Source: Micrococcaceae bacterium (GTDB lineage Bacteria; Actinomycetota; Actinomycetes; Actinomycetales; Micrococcaceae). From it: DNA of 54,844 bases. The notes under the pieces were generated by a model. It had not been told where the DNA came from, ran no database searches, and worked only from the letters and a program-made list of their open reading frames with translations. The stretch is from positions 1 through 54,844 of the forward strand of contig JABXHI010000064.1 of the NCBI GenBank assembly GCA_013393415.1, in the 5' to 3' direction. Below are positions 26,912 through 34,716 of this stretch, in pieces. Every line of letters starts with the position of its first letter. Position 1 is the first letter of the stretch. A program made the translations under genes and the position numbers.

Positions 26912-28807
26912 ATGGGATTTCAAACACCACAGCACACTTTGGATAGATACTTAGACTGGACTGTTAATGGCACCATTCAACTTCCGGACTTCCAAAAAAG
27001 GGGCTATAAATGGGATGACGAGCGCATCCGCCAGCTGTTAGTGACTATTCTGCGCGGACACCCAATGGGCGTGGTAATGCTGCTGGACACTGACAATGAT
27101 GAGGTACGTTTCAAACCCCGGCCCGTAGAAGGCGTTGACATTCATCAATCTGTAGAGCCTTCCCATCTACTACTTGATGGTCAGCAGCGACTCACGTCTC
27201 TAACCCAGGCACTTACCGGCGACGGGGTTGTCGAAACGAAGGATTCGCGTGGCAAACTTATGGCACGCAAGTACTTTGTGAACATCGAACGTGCTCTAGC
27301 CGGTGAAGACTGTATCGACGAGTCAGTCATTTCTGTGGATGCAGACGGAAAGATTAAAACGAACTTTAATCGCGATATTGTATTGGACCTCTCCAGCGAG
27401 GAAGCGCAGCGCCACCACGGCTACTTTCCACTCAACCTCCTGCTCAAACCCTCAGAGAGTCAGTCCTGGATGATGCACTACATGATGTTGAATCAGGAAG
27501 ACGCCACTCGATTCCATGCCGAGGTTCTCACACCCGCCCAACGGTATTCTATTCCTGCCATCGAATTGGACGGCAATACTTCCAAAGCTGCGGTTGCAAC
27601 GGTGTTCGAGAAAGTAAATACCGGCGGTCTTGAACTCAACGTGTTCGAACTATTAACTGCCACTTTTGCAGGAGATGGTGACTACTATGCAGAACACGGA
27701 ACAGATTTCCGACTCAATGAGAACTGGCGAGAAACACAAGAGAGTTTTGCAGCTCATCCTGTACTTCAGGATCTAGAAAGCACTGATTTCCTCAAAGCAG
27801 CCACCCTCCTAGCTACACGCAAGCGTCATCTCGCGGACACAAGAACACGAGCGGCTGCCGTCTCCGCAAGAAGTGAGGATGTCTTACGACTCACGCTCAG
27901 TGACTACCTTGAATGGCTAGAGCCGCTGCGCAATGCATTCATATGGGCTGCAGGATTTATGGCTGATCGACACATTTTCGATACCAAATTCCTTCCGTAT
28001 CGTAGTCAGCTCATCCCTCTCGCGGCGATCAAAGTGGTGATGGCAGATGACGCCAACCTACGTGGACCGCACAGCCGCCTTATTCAATGGTTCTGGTGCG
28101 GGATTCTAGGCGAACTATACGGTGGTACGACGGACACCAGGTTCGTCCGAGATTTGATGATGGTCCCCGCTTGGGCACTAGGAACCGAGAACGCCAGTCT
28201 TCCTACAACAGTTCAAGATGCACAGTTTGTCGAATCACGCCTCCACTCGTTAAGGACACGTAATGCAGCCGCTTATAAAGGTATATATGCGTTGTTGCTG
28301 GCCAACGAAGCGCGCGACTGGATGGAAGACAAACGACTGGATCTATTTCAACACCGAGAGCTCGCGGTCGACATCCACCACATCTTTCCCAAAAAATGGT
28401 GTTTCGATCACAACATCGATGATGAGCACCGTGAATCGATTATCAATAAAAGTGCGATCAGCGCCAAGACGAATCGGACCATAGGCGGACGTGCACCATC
28501 ACACTACCTAGATCTCGTCGAGCGGAACGGCCAAATATCCTCGACAACGCTCGACAACGTATTGGAATCTCATCTGATTCCGGCTGGTGCCTTGCGGTCT
28601 AATGACTTCGCAGCATTCTTCGCAGAGAGGCGCGAGCGTGTATGCGTAATGGTCGAAGGAGCAATGGGCAAACAAGTGCAACGTGATATTTCGCGGGGCT
28701 ATGCGGTAGAAGATTCGGCACAGTTCGACTCTGTCGTCATTGCCGAAACAACCACAGAGAATGCTGTCGAGGACGAAGTCACCGTCCACGGTGGTACCGG
28801 CCGCTAA
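26912..28807 (+). CDS. DUF262 / GmrSD-like protein with C-terminal HNH-type region
   Basis: 631 aa. The N-terminal DUF262 (ParB/sulfiredoxin-like nucleotide-hydrolase) domain shows IQLPDFQKRGYKWDDERIRQLLVTIL and the hallmark LLLDGQQRLTSL (DGQQR at about 89-93), plus FEKVNTGGLELN. Around residue 486 lies DIHHIFPKKWC, followed by NKSAISAKTNRTIGG, resembling the DUF1524/HNH nuclease half of GmrSD-type (type IV) restriction enzymes, which cut modified phage DNA. It is thus a candidate anti-phage nuclease. The final residues VTVHGGTGR are the same as the end of aspartate kinase, and the gene is bracketed by a 76-bp direct repeat, so it was inserted here and its tail replaced. It looks AT-richer than the flanking genes, consistent with horizontal acquisition. 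Confidence 0.85.
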   Translation: MGFQTPQHTLDRYLDWTVNGTIQLPDFQKRGYKWDDERIRQLLVTILRGHPMGVVMLLDTDNDEVRFKPRPVEGVDIHQSVEPSHLLLDGQQRLTSLTQALTGDGVVETKDSRGKLMARKYFVNIERALAGEDCIDESVISVDADGKIKTNFNRDIVLDLSSEEAQRHHGYFPLNLLLKPSESQSWMMHYMMLNQEDATRFHAEVLTPAQRYSIPAIELDGNTSKAAVATVFEKVNTGGLELNVFELLTATFAGDGDYYAEHGTDFRLNENWRETQESFAAHPVLQDLESTDFLKAATLLATRKRHLADTRTRAAAVSARSEDVLRLTLSDYLEWLEPLRNAFIWAAGFMADRHIFDTKFLPYRSQLIPLAAIKVVMADDANLRGPHSRLIQWFWCGILGELYGGTTDTRFVRDLMMVPAWALGTENASLPTTVQDAQFVESRLHSLRTRNAAAYKGIYALLLANEARDWMEDKRLDLFQHRELAVDIHHIFPKKWCFDHNIDDEHRESIINKSAISAKTNRTIGGRAPSHYLDLVERNGQISSTTLDNVLESHLIPAGALRSNDFAAFFAERRERVCVMVEGAMGKQVQRDISRGYAVEDSAQFDSVVIAETTTENAVEDEVTVHGGTGR

Positions 28808-28844
28808 ACCCGGCACAAGCAGCTGAGCGCCACCGCAGAGAACT
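28769..28844 (+). repeat. direct repeat copy 2 (ask 3' end-like)
   Basis: Second copy of the 76-bp repeat, overlapping the last 13 codons of the DUF262 gene. The five differences from copy 1 include E to D and A to V codon changes, so it is an allele-like relative rather than a fresh duplicate. Confidence 0.9.
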
Positions 28845-28865
28845 GATGTTCTGCCGTGGCGCTCA
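28824..28865 (+). terminator. hairpin after the DUF262 gene
   Basis: TGAGCGCCAC (28824-28833) pairs with GTGGCGCTCA (28856-28865), and inner CAGA/GAAC with GTTCTG extends the stem with a bulge; CGTTTCG follows. The left arm is shared with the ask terminator, while the right arm is different but still complementary. Likely a terminator, though the T-run is short. Confidence 0.5.
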
Positions 28866-28969
28866 CGTTTCGCTACATATTTGCGCATATCTCTCGCGTG
28901 TACAACTTGACACATTAGGGTTGGAAAGCGACGGCATAGATGGCCGTTTTCGTGGCGGAAGGAGGCAGT

Positions 28970-30508
28970 GTGTTGGGATTCGACTTCGACGTAACGGGCA
29001 CAGAAACCGTACGCCAGACCGGCCAAGTCTTCTTAGAGAAACTCCGCTCCGACGACCAACAGCACTCCTCCCAGCAAGGCGCAACCCCGTTTGATTTAGC
29101 CAGCGATATTGCTGGCCTTGCCTTGAAATATCATCCCGGCCGTGAGGTCAGCTTTCTAGAACCGTGTATCGGTTCCGGCATATTCTTCTCCGCGCTACTT
29201 CACGATGCCGCCGAAAAAACCGATGAGCTCGCCATCCGTCGTGCCCACGGTGTGGAACAGGATGAACACCTCGCTGCTTTAGCCCACGATCTGTGGGCCC
29301 CGGCTGGACTCACAGTCTCTGATGTAGATTTCATGCGGTTGACAGCCGATCACCTACCAAAGGCCACACTGGTACTGTCCCGTCCACCGGCAACACAGCA
29401 TCACCGGCTCAGCTCAGACGAGAAGATTCTCTCGGCCGATGCCGCCGAAACCGCCTCGGGCATTCGGCCCACCGGTCTGGCAGATCTGTACAACCATTTT
29501 GTCTTGGCCACGCATAAGTTTCTGGCACCCGGTGCCGTCTCTGCCTGGCTGCTGCCGTCGGCATTTCTTCACCGCCACGCTGGGCACGCACTGCGTTGGT
29601 ATCTCACCAACCGGGTCCGCATCCAACGCATCCACTCGTTTGACCGCGGAATATTGGATGCCACAGAACACGAAGATGAAATACTCGACTGGTCAGTGCT
29701 CATCTTCACCAATGAACGGCCACAGTCTTCCAACACGTTCGAAATGTCTGACGGCGGGGAACTCTTCAACGCCACAGTCACAAAAGAAGTACCCTACTCA
29801 CGACTGAATCCAGCATCGTCCTGGCAGGATGTACTCCGCGATGATGGAAACCAACAGGTATCCTACCGAATGGACGATTTCTTTGAGATTCGCCATGGAT
29901 GGGATGTCCCCGGCAAAAAGTATCTGGTACTCAACGAAGACAAGGCCTGGGCCCTGGGCATCCAGCCCTACCATATGCACCCTATGCTGCCACCACCCAC
30001 TGACGTCACTGAAAAAGTTATCGAAGCCGACGACTGGGAATATCCCGTGGCGGAGAACCGTCGGGTAATCATCGCATCCCGCTACGACAGTTCGTACCTG
30101 GAAGACAAAGACCCGGCCTTACTGCAATATCTGAATACCGCCGATGCTGAAACCATCGCAGCAGCCAAACAATCCGAGAATAACCTGTGGTACAACTTGC
30201 ACGTTCGTGGTGCCACGCCCATACTCGTCCAGCCCGCAACGGAGCAAGACACCGGCCCGTACCGTTTTATTATCAACACTTCACAAGGCGTCGCGGGCCC
30301 CGGCTGGATCACCATGTCGCCAAAGCTTGCGTTTGCCAAACCACAGTTAATCCTCGATGGCATCGATTGGGACGCCGTCCAATTCGCGCTGGACAACATC
30401 CGCTTACCGGACGCAACGCAAAACCCACCGTTCACGCCCGAGGCGCTGGCATCCCTAGATGCCACCGTCATCGCCGAGTACTTGGGGCTCACCGACCAGC
30501 GTGCGTAG
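28970..30508 (+). CDS. class I SAM-dependent DNA methyltransferase-like protein with degraded catalytic motif
   Basis: 512 aa from GTG 28970, chosen for GGAAGGAGG at 28957-28965; TTG 28973 is equally possible, and ATG 28940 would add 10 residues. The N-terminal GATPFDLASDIAGLAL and SAM-binding motif I, FLEPCIGSGIFFSALL, are those of TaqI/Eco57I-like adenine methyltransferases. The catalytic motif IV, normally NPPY before VRHHHLS, reads SRPPATQHHRLS (29378 onward), so Asn and the aromatic residue are gone. Later HFVLATHKFLAPGAVSAWLLPSAFLHRHAG fits the family, and the C-terminal half resembles a target-recognition region. It may bind DNA without methylating it, or act on another target. It follows the DUF262 nuclease gene. 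Confidence 0.75.
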   Translation: MLGFDFDVTGTETVRQTGQVFLEKLRSDDQQHSSQQGATPFDLASDIAGLALKYHPGREVSFLEPCIGSGIFFSALLHDAAEKTDELAIRRAHGVEQDEHLAALAHDLWAPAGLTVSDVDFMRLTADHLPKATLVLSRPPATQHHRLSSDEKILSADAAETASGIRPTGLADLYNHFVLATHKFLAPGAVSAWLLPSAFLHRHAGHALRWYLTNRVRIQRIHSFDRGILDATEHEDEILDWSVLIFTNERPQSSNTFEMSDGGELFNATVTKEVPYSRLNPASSWQDVLRDDGNQQVSYRMDDFFEIRHGWDVPGKKYLVLNEDKAWALGIQPYHMHPMLPPPTDVTEKVIEADDWEYPVAENRRVIIASRYDSSYLEDKDPALLQYLNTADAETIAAAKQSENNLWYNLHVRGATPILVQPATEQDTGPYRFIINTSQGVAGPGWITMSPKLAFAKPQLILDGIDWDAVQFALDNIRLPDATQNPPFTPEALASLDATVIAEYLGLTDQRA

Positions 30509-30540
30509 GTCATGAACGCAAAGTTGATATACATGCCTAT

Positions 30541-31593
30541 ATGACCAATACACGGTGGGCTCGTGAAGATCACGTTTCAGACGAGGAATTGGCCGAGCTT
30601 CGGCACGAAATCGCCGCCACCATGGATGACCATGAGCAGACCCGACCAACGGACTGGCGCCAACGCCTATTATTACAAAAGTCCCGACCTCGAACCGATT
30701 CGGTTGTCAGACGACGTATGCGCAAACTGCGTACCAACGACGCCGCGGACTCAATGAAAACCCAGCCCTCGATTGAGGCAGAGACTTCGCCAGTGCGCCG
30801 TGCCACCTGCGACTCCTGCAATACCGCCCATCGGGGGTCGTTCACGCCAGCACGGTTCGATACGGTTGAACACTCATTGAGCGCCATACATGATTTGGCA
30901 TGCTATTTAGATAAGTCACCGCGCACCATTTGGCTCGCCCTCGAAGGAATCTTCACAGCTCGTCAGACCACCTCAGCACCAAACCTGTATCGCCACCGAG
31001 TCACCATTCTGGCCAGAGTCCTCCCCACGGCAGTGGCCTTGCTGCTGGTGGCCTTCAGCATGCTGCATTTCTTGATGACGAATCATCAGACAGACAGCGG
31101 GTACACGCCGCTGTTTAGCGAATTGGGTTTTCTTTTGTCCGTCATGCTGTTCAGCACGATCACTTTTTTCTGCCTCGCTGCCGTGATGCTGATGATCAAG
31201 TCGAGTCGTCAAGAACGCTTCCTTAACGGCTTCAGTCGGTTAGTAAATTGGTCAATACCAATTATTCTGTCGTTCTTTATGGCGTCACCAGAGTTTCTCT
31301 TGCTGTTACAAGATCTCGCCGGAGGCTCCAGCGCCAACGTCAGCGGAATCGAAACCATCCTGGCAACCCATCATGGCATCGTAGAAACCATCTATTGGAC
31401 CGTGTTAGTCTACGTGGCCCTATATACCGGCAACTTCTTTTTGTTCGTCGCTTTTTCGAAAGTCTTCCAAGAACAGCATGAATATGTCCACCGGCACGAG
31501 GTGTTGCGCGACATGATTCCCATACTGGTAGCCGATGCTACGCAGCCCCAACGACGAAAGTTATTCCGGGTGTATCCTCTAACGCGTGACTAG
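30541..31593 (+). CDS. unrecognised four-helix membrane protein
   Basis: 350 aa from ATG 30541; a longer open frame upstream is the shadow of the methyltransferase gene. Residues 1-145 are hydrophilic and charged and include a CDSC pair in ATCDSCNTAHRG. Four transmembrane segments follow (VTILARVLPTAVALLLVAF, LGFLLSVMLFSTITFFCLAAVMLMI, IPIILSFFMASPEFLLLL, VLVYVALYTGNFFLFVAF). The C-terminus is about 45 residues, rich in basic residues and histidine. I do not recognise the family. There is no Shine-Dalgarno; TATACA at 30528-30533 ends 7 nt before the ATG, so the mRNA may be leaderless. Possibly part of the same accessory patch as the DUF262 and methyltransferase-like genes. Confidence 0.65.
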   Translation: MTNTRWAREDHVSDEELAELRHEIAATMDDHEQTRPTDWRQRLLLQKSRPRTDSVVRRRMRKLRTNDAADSMKTQPSIEAETSPVRRATCDSCNTAHRGSFTPARFDTVEHSLSAIHDLACYLDKSPRTIWLALEGIFTARQTTSAPNLYRHRVTILARVLPTAVALLLVAFSMLHFLMTNHQTDSGYTPLFSELGFLLSVMLFSTITFFCLAAVMLMIKSSRQERFLNGFSRLVNWSIPIILSFFMASPEFLLLLQDLAGGSSANVSGIETILATHHGIVETIYWTVLVYVALYTGNFFLFVAFSKVFQEQHEYVHRHEVLRDMIPILVADATQPQRRKLFRVYPLTRD

Positions 31594-31644
31594 TATGTAA
31601 GCCAACAAAACCCCGAGGTTTGCCCCGTCCCGAAGGCCCAGCGC

Positions 31645-32946
31645 ATGTCGAAAAATCCAAGCCCCCAGATAAGTACAGACACGACGGACCACACGAGATT
31701 TATCCGTGAGCTGCCAGAAAACTGGTTGCGCAATGACACCATTCTTGCGGTGGTCGTGGGCTTTGTTTCTGTGCTCAGTCTGCAGGCTCTGCGGCTGACG
31801 ACGTTATTGGAGGACGTGGGGTCCAATCTGCTCATCGCACAGATCTTTTCACTGTTCATTTCAGCGTTACTAGTGTTCTACCGTCGCTATCCGATTTTTA
31901 TCCTGTCGCTGTTCACAGCTGTGGTGCTCATCGCATCGTTTACGGCTGCATGGGAGTTTTACTCTCTGTTGTTCGTCGGCTTCATGACGATTTACTCGGT
32001 GGGTGCTTGGGTCTCGAATCGGCGGCTGGCCTTCTGGGTGCGCTTCATCGTAGTAGTCGTCCAATTTGGCGTCCCGTTTGTAATGGTCTCCCTCGATGAT
32101 GATGCCACCCAGGCAAGCGAAGCGGCACTGCGTGATGTGAATCTCAGTGAGATTCTCTATTTCTTGGCCACCACGCTCATTTTGTCGCTCGGGTTCTATG
32201 TCTCGGCCTGTTATTTTGGTGGTCGGGCATGGCATCGGGCCAAACAGCGCTGGGAATTACAGAAGGCCCACGATGAGCTGGCAGTCGCTAATCGGAAAAT
32301 TGCTGATGCCGCGGTCCAGGCGGAACGAATGCACATCGCCCGCGAACTGCATGACATCATGGCCCACCACGTGACTGTTATGGGTGTGCATGCGTCCGCA
32401 GCACGACGGCTCCTTGAAGCGGGCCGAGATACCGCCTCCGTAGTTGACCAGTTGAATCATATCGAAGCCTCCTCAGCCCAGGCGGTCCAGGAATTGCAGA
32501 CTATGGTGTATACGCTGCGCGACCAAGACGGTTCTGCCGAACCCCTCCCGGATCTCAGCCAGTTGCTCGAACTGGTGCAACATGCCGATTCCACCGAGCA
32601 AACCGTCACATTTGAGGTGACCGGGGAACCGGCTGAAGTCTCGGCAGCCACCGAACTGACACTGTATCGCGTGGCACAAGAGGCACTGTCAAATGCGCGT
32701 AAGCATGCCGGCAACGACGTCGAAATTCAAGTGCAATTGCACTATGGCGATACCGATATGACGCTGTCTGTCATCGATAACGGTAAAGAATATGAGCCCA
32801 TGTCCACCGGGACGGGAACCGGTGTGCAGGGTATGAAAGAGCGCGTTCAGGCGGTGGACGGCACGTTAGAATATGGACCACGGACACCCTACGGCTGGAA
32901 GGTCATTGTTCGGGTGCCCTGTGCAATATCAACGGAAAGATCCTGA
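31645..32946 (+). CDS. sensor histidine kinase (NarL/DesK type, HisKA_3)
   Basis: 433 aa, ATG 31645 with GAAGG 8 nt upstream. Five or six transmembrane helices occupy residues about 30-195. A coiled coil and the dimerisation/phosphoacceptor helix follow (ARELHDIMAHHVTVMG, His about 236), then the HATPase domain with VAQEALSNARKHAG (N box) and the GTGTGVQGMKERV G-box. The input is membrane-embedded with no extracytoplasmic sensor domain. It phosphorylates the response regulator encoded next, whose ATG overlaps its TGA by one base. The signal is unknown. Confidence 0.93.
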   Translation: MSKNPSPQISTDTTDHTRFIRELPENWLRNDTILAVVVGFVSVLSLQALRLTTLLEDVGSNLLIAQIFSLFISALLVFYRRYPIFILSLFTAVVLIASFTAAWEFYSLLFVGFMTIYSVGAWVSNRRLAFWVRFIVVVVQFGVPFVMVSLDDDATQASEAALRDVNLSEILYFLATTLILSLGFYVSACYFGGRAWHRAKQRWELQKAHDELAVANRKIADAAVQAERMHIARELHDIMAHHVTVMGVHASAARRLLEAGRDTASVVDQLNHIEASSAQAVQELQTMVYTLRDQDGSAEPLPDLSQLLELVQHADSTEQTVTFEVTGEPAEVSAATELTLYRVAQEALSNARKHAGNDVEIQVQLHYGDTDMTLSVIDNGKEYEPMSTGTGTGVQGMKERVQAVDGTLEYGPRTPYGWKVIVRVPCAISTERS

Positions 32947-33629
32947 TGTCTGAATCATCCATTCGTGTCCTGCTCGTCGACGACCAACCGATGTTGCGTA
33001 CCGGGTTGGCTACGATCTTATCGACGGAGCCAGGCATCGAAGTCGTGGGGGAAGCTTCCGACGGCCGTGAAGCGATCGACAAGGTAGCGCAGTTAGATCC
33101 GGATGTCGTGTGCATGGATGTCCAAATGCCAGACATGGACGGTATCCAAGCGACCAAGGCTCTGGTTGACGCTAACGCTCGGGCAGGGATCCTCATTCTT
33201 ACGACGTTTGACCGGGATGAGTTTTTATTTGCCACACTGCGCGCCGGCGCTTCTGGATTCCTCTTGAAAACCGCCGGCCCCGAGCACCTGATTCATGCGA
33301 TCAAAGTGGTCGCCGATGGCGAATCACTGCTGGCTCCCGAAGTCACCGGGCGAGTATTGCATCACATGCTGGCCCAACCGGCCGAGCAGACGGTCACCGC
33401 AACCGAACCCGAGGCAACACCGGATGTCGGCCTGACCCGTCGAGAGGACGAGATTCTACAAATGATCGTTAAAGGCAAGTCCAATGCGGATATTGCAGAG
33501 GACTTATTTGTTGGGCCGGCAACAGTGAAGACCCACGTCTCAAATATTCTGATGAAGTTAGAAGTCAAAGATCGCATCCACGCGGTAATTTGGGCGTATG
33601 AGCACGGTTATGTCAACAATCGAGCTTGA
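32946..33629 (+). CDS. NarL/LuxR-family response regulator
   Basis: 227 aa. The receiver domain starts IRVLLVDDQPMLRTGL, the phosphorylation site is the Asp of VVCMDVQMPDMDG (about residue 58), and the switch residues are in ILTTFDRDE and FLLKTAGPEHL. The C-terminal LuxR-type helix-turn-helix is LTRREDEILQMIVKGKSNADIAEDLFVGPATVKTHVSNILMKL. It is translationally coupled to the kinase. Targets are unknown. A terminator follows before purS. Confidence 0.95.
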   Translation: MSESSIRVLLVDDQPMLRTGLATILSTEPGIEVVGEASDGREAIDKVAQLDPDVVCMDVQMPDMDGIQATKALVDANARAGILILTTFDRDEFLFATLRAGASGFLLKTAGPEHLIHAIKVVADGESLLAPEVTGRVLHHMLAQPAEQTVTATEPEATPDVGLTRREDEILQMIVKGKSNADIAEDLFVGPATVKTHVSNILMKLEVKDRIHAVIWAYEHGYVNNRA

Positions 33630-33647
33630 TTTTGGCCGCTCTTTGGT

Positions 33648-33683
33648 GGCTTCGACCCATTGGTTCGAAGCCCAGCGTTTTTC
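33648..33683 (+). terminator. terminator after the two-component system
   Basis: GGCTTCGA (33648-33655) pairs with TCGAAGCC (33666-33673), with extra CC/GG pairing in the loop, and CAGCGTTTTT follows. A -10-like TAAAAT at 33687-33692 just beyond may serve purS. Confidence 0.7.
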
Positions 33684-33730
33684 GATAAAATCAAGTGTGC
33701 CAATTGGTAGATCCCAGATCAGGAGCAATC

Positions 33731-33979
33731 ATGCCCAATATCGTCGTTGAAGTTATGCCGAAACCAGAAGTGCTTGACCCACAGGGCAAAGCCATCGAAG
33801 CCCGGCTCCCCGAATTAGGGTTCCGCGAGTTCTCACAGGTCCGGCAAGGAAAACGTTTTGAACTCACTGTCGAGGGTGACGTGACCGCAGATGTTCTGGA
33901 TCGTGCCAAAGCCCTGGCAGCAGAATTATTAGCAAATCCTTCAACCGAATATATTGCCAATGTCGAGGTGGCTAAATGA
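33731..33979 (+). CDS. purS: phosphoribosylformylglycinamidine synthase subunit PurS
   Basis: 82 aa from ATG 33731 (AGGAGCAATC directly before); the upstream in-frame ATG has no such site. The family core MPNIVVEVMPKPEVLDPQGKAIEARLPELG and VRQGKRFEL are clear. PurS dimers bridge PurQ and PurL in the bacterial FGAM synthase complex of purine synthesis. It overlaps purQ by 4 nt (ATGA). Confidence 0.95.
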   Translation: MPNIVVEVMPKPEVLDPQGKAIEARLPELGFREFSQVRQGKRFELTVEGDVTADVLDRAKALAAELLANPSTEYIANVEVAK

Positions 33980-34716
33980 GTACACCGAAAATCGGCGTCG
34001 TCATGTTCGACGCAGCAACGGATGCACCATCGGTGCTCCGAGCAGTTGAACTCGCCGGTGGCACACCGGTTCAGCTGCACCCGAAAACCACCGTGGCCCC
34101 TGATGTGGCAGACCTCAAGGTTGTGCTGTTGCCCGGTGGTTTTTCCTATGGTGACTATCTGCGCGCAGGGGCACTGGCAGCCACCCAGCCGATCATGCGG
34201 GTACTTGCCGACGCAGTCAAGGCCGAAGAGCTCACGCTCATCGGGCTGGGCAATGGCTTTCAGGTGCTGACCGAAGCCGATCTGTTGCCAGGCGCGGTCA
34301 TTGCGAATAATTCGCCCGGCTATTCGCACACTGAAATCGACTTCGTGATCGAAAATAATACAACGGCCATCAGCTCCTTCTACGACACCGGTGAACACAT
34401 TCGGCTAGTACAAAAGGGTGCATACAACCACTACGTCGTCACCGAAGAAGAATTGGAAGCACTCGAGTCAGGCGGCAACGTCATCGTCCGAGCCAACAAT
34501 TCGACTGCGGGTTCGGCGCACAACATTGCGGGGATCAGTTCCGATGACGGCTCCGTACTGGGGCTGCTGGCCAGCCCGGAATATGCAATTGAAGAAGGTT
34601 TTGGTACCGATCATCCCGACGGCCCGCGGTTGGGTGTCGATGGTCAGGGACTGTTTGTATCGGTTGTCCGCGCTGCCGGTGCTGTCAACAATGGTGAAGG
34701 AGTTGTCAGTGAATAA
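33976..34716 (+). CDS. purQ: PurQ-like glutaminase subunit lacking its catalytic Cys and His
   Basis: 246 aa, ATG 33976 overlapping the purS stop. The class I glutamine amidotransferase fold is recognisable (VVLLPGGFSYGDYLRAGALA; FQVLTEADLLPGA; NIAGISSDDGSVLGLL). In PurQ the nucleophile elbow reads GICNGFQ and the His-Glu pair reads MPHPEHA. Here they read GLGNGFQ (Gly92 instead of Cys, codon GGC at 34249-34251) and LASPEYA (Ser200 instead of His, AGC at 34573-34575), with the Glu kept. The early FPGTN loop is also altered (FDAATDA). The frame is intact and is coupled to purS and purL. Glutamine hydrolysis is therefore not expected; the protein may only scaffold PurL, which would use free ammonia, or another glutaminase may serve it. 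Confidence 0.88.
   Translation: MSTPKIGVVMFDAATDAPSVLRAVELAGGTPVQLHPKTTVAPDVADLKVVLLPGGFSYGDYLRAGALAATQPIMRVLADAVKAEELTLIGLGNGFQVLTEADLLPGAVIANNSPGYSHTEIDFVIENNTTAISSFYDTGEHIRLVQKGAYNHYVVTEEELEALESGGNVIVRANNSTAGSAHNIAGISSDDGSVLGLLASPEYAIEEGFGTDHPDGPRLGVDGQGLFVSVVRAAGAVNNGEGVVSE

Noticed and set aside
30187-30540. N-terminal extension of the 4-TM protein
   Set aside because: It overlaps the methyltransferase-like gene in another frame and is its shadow.
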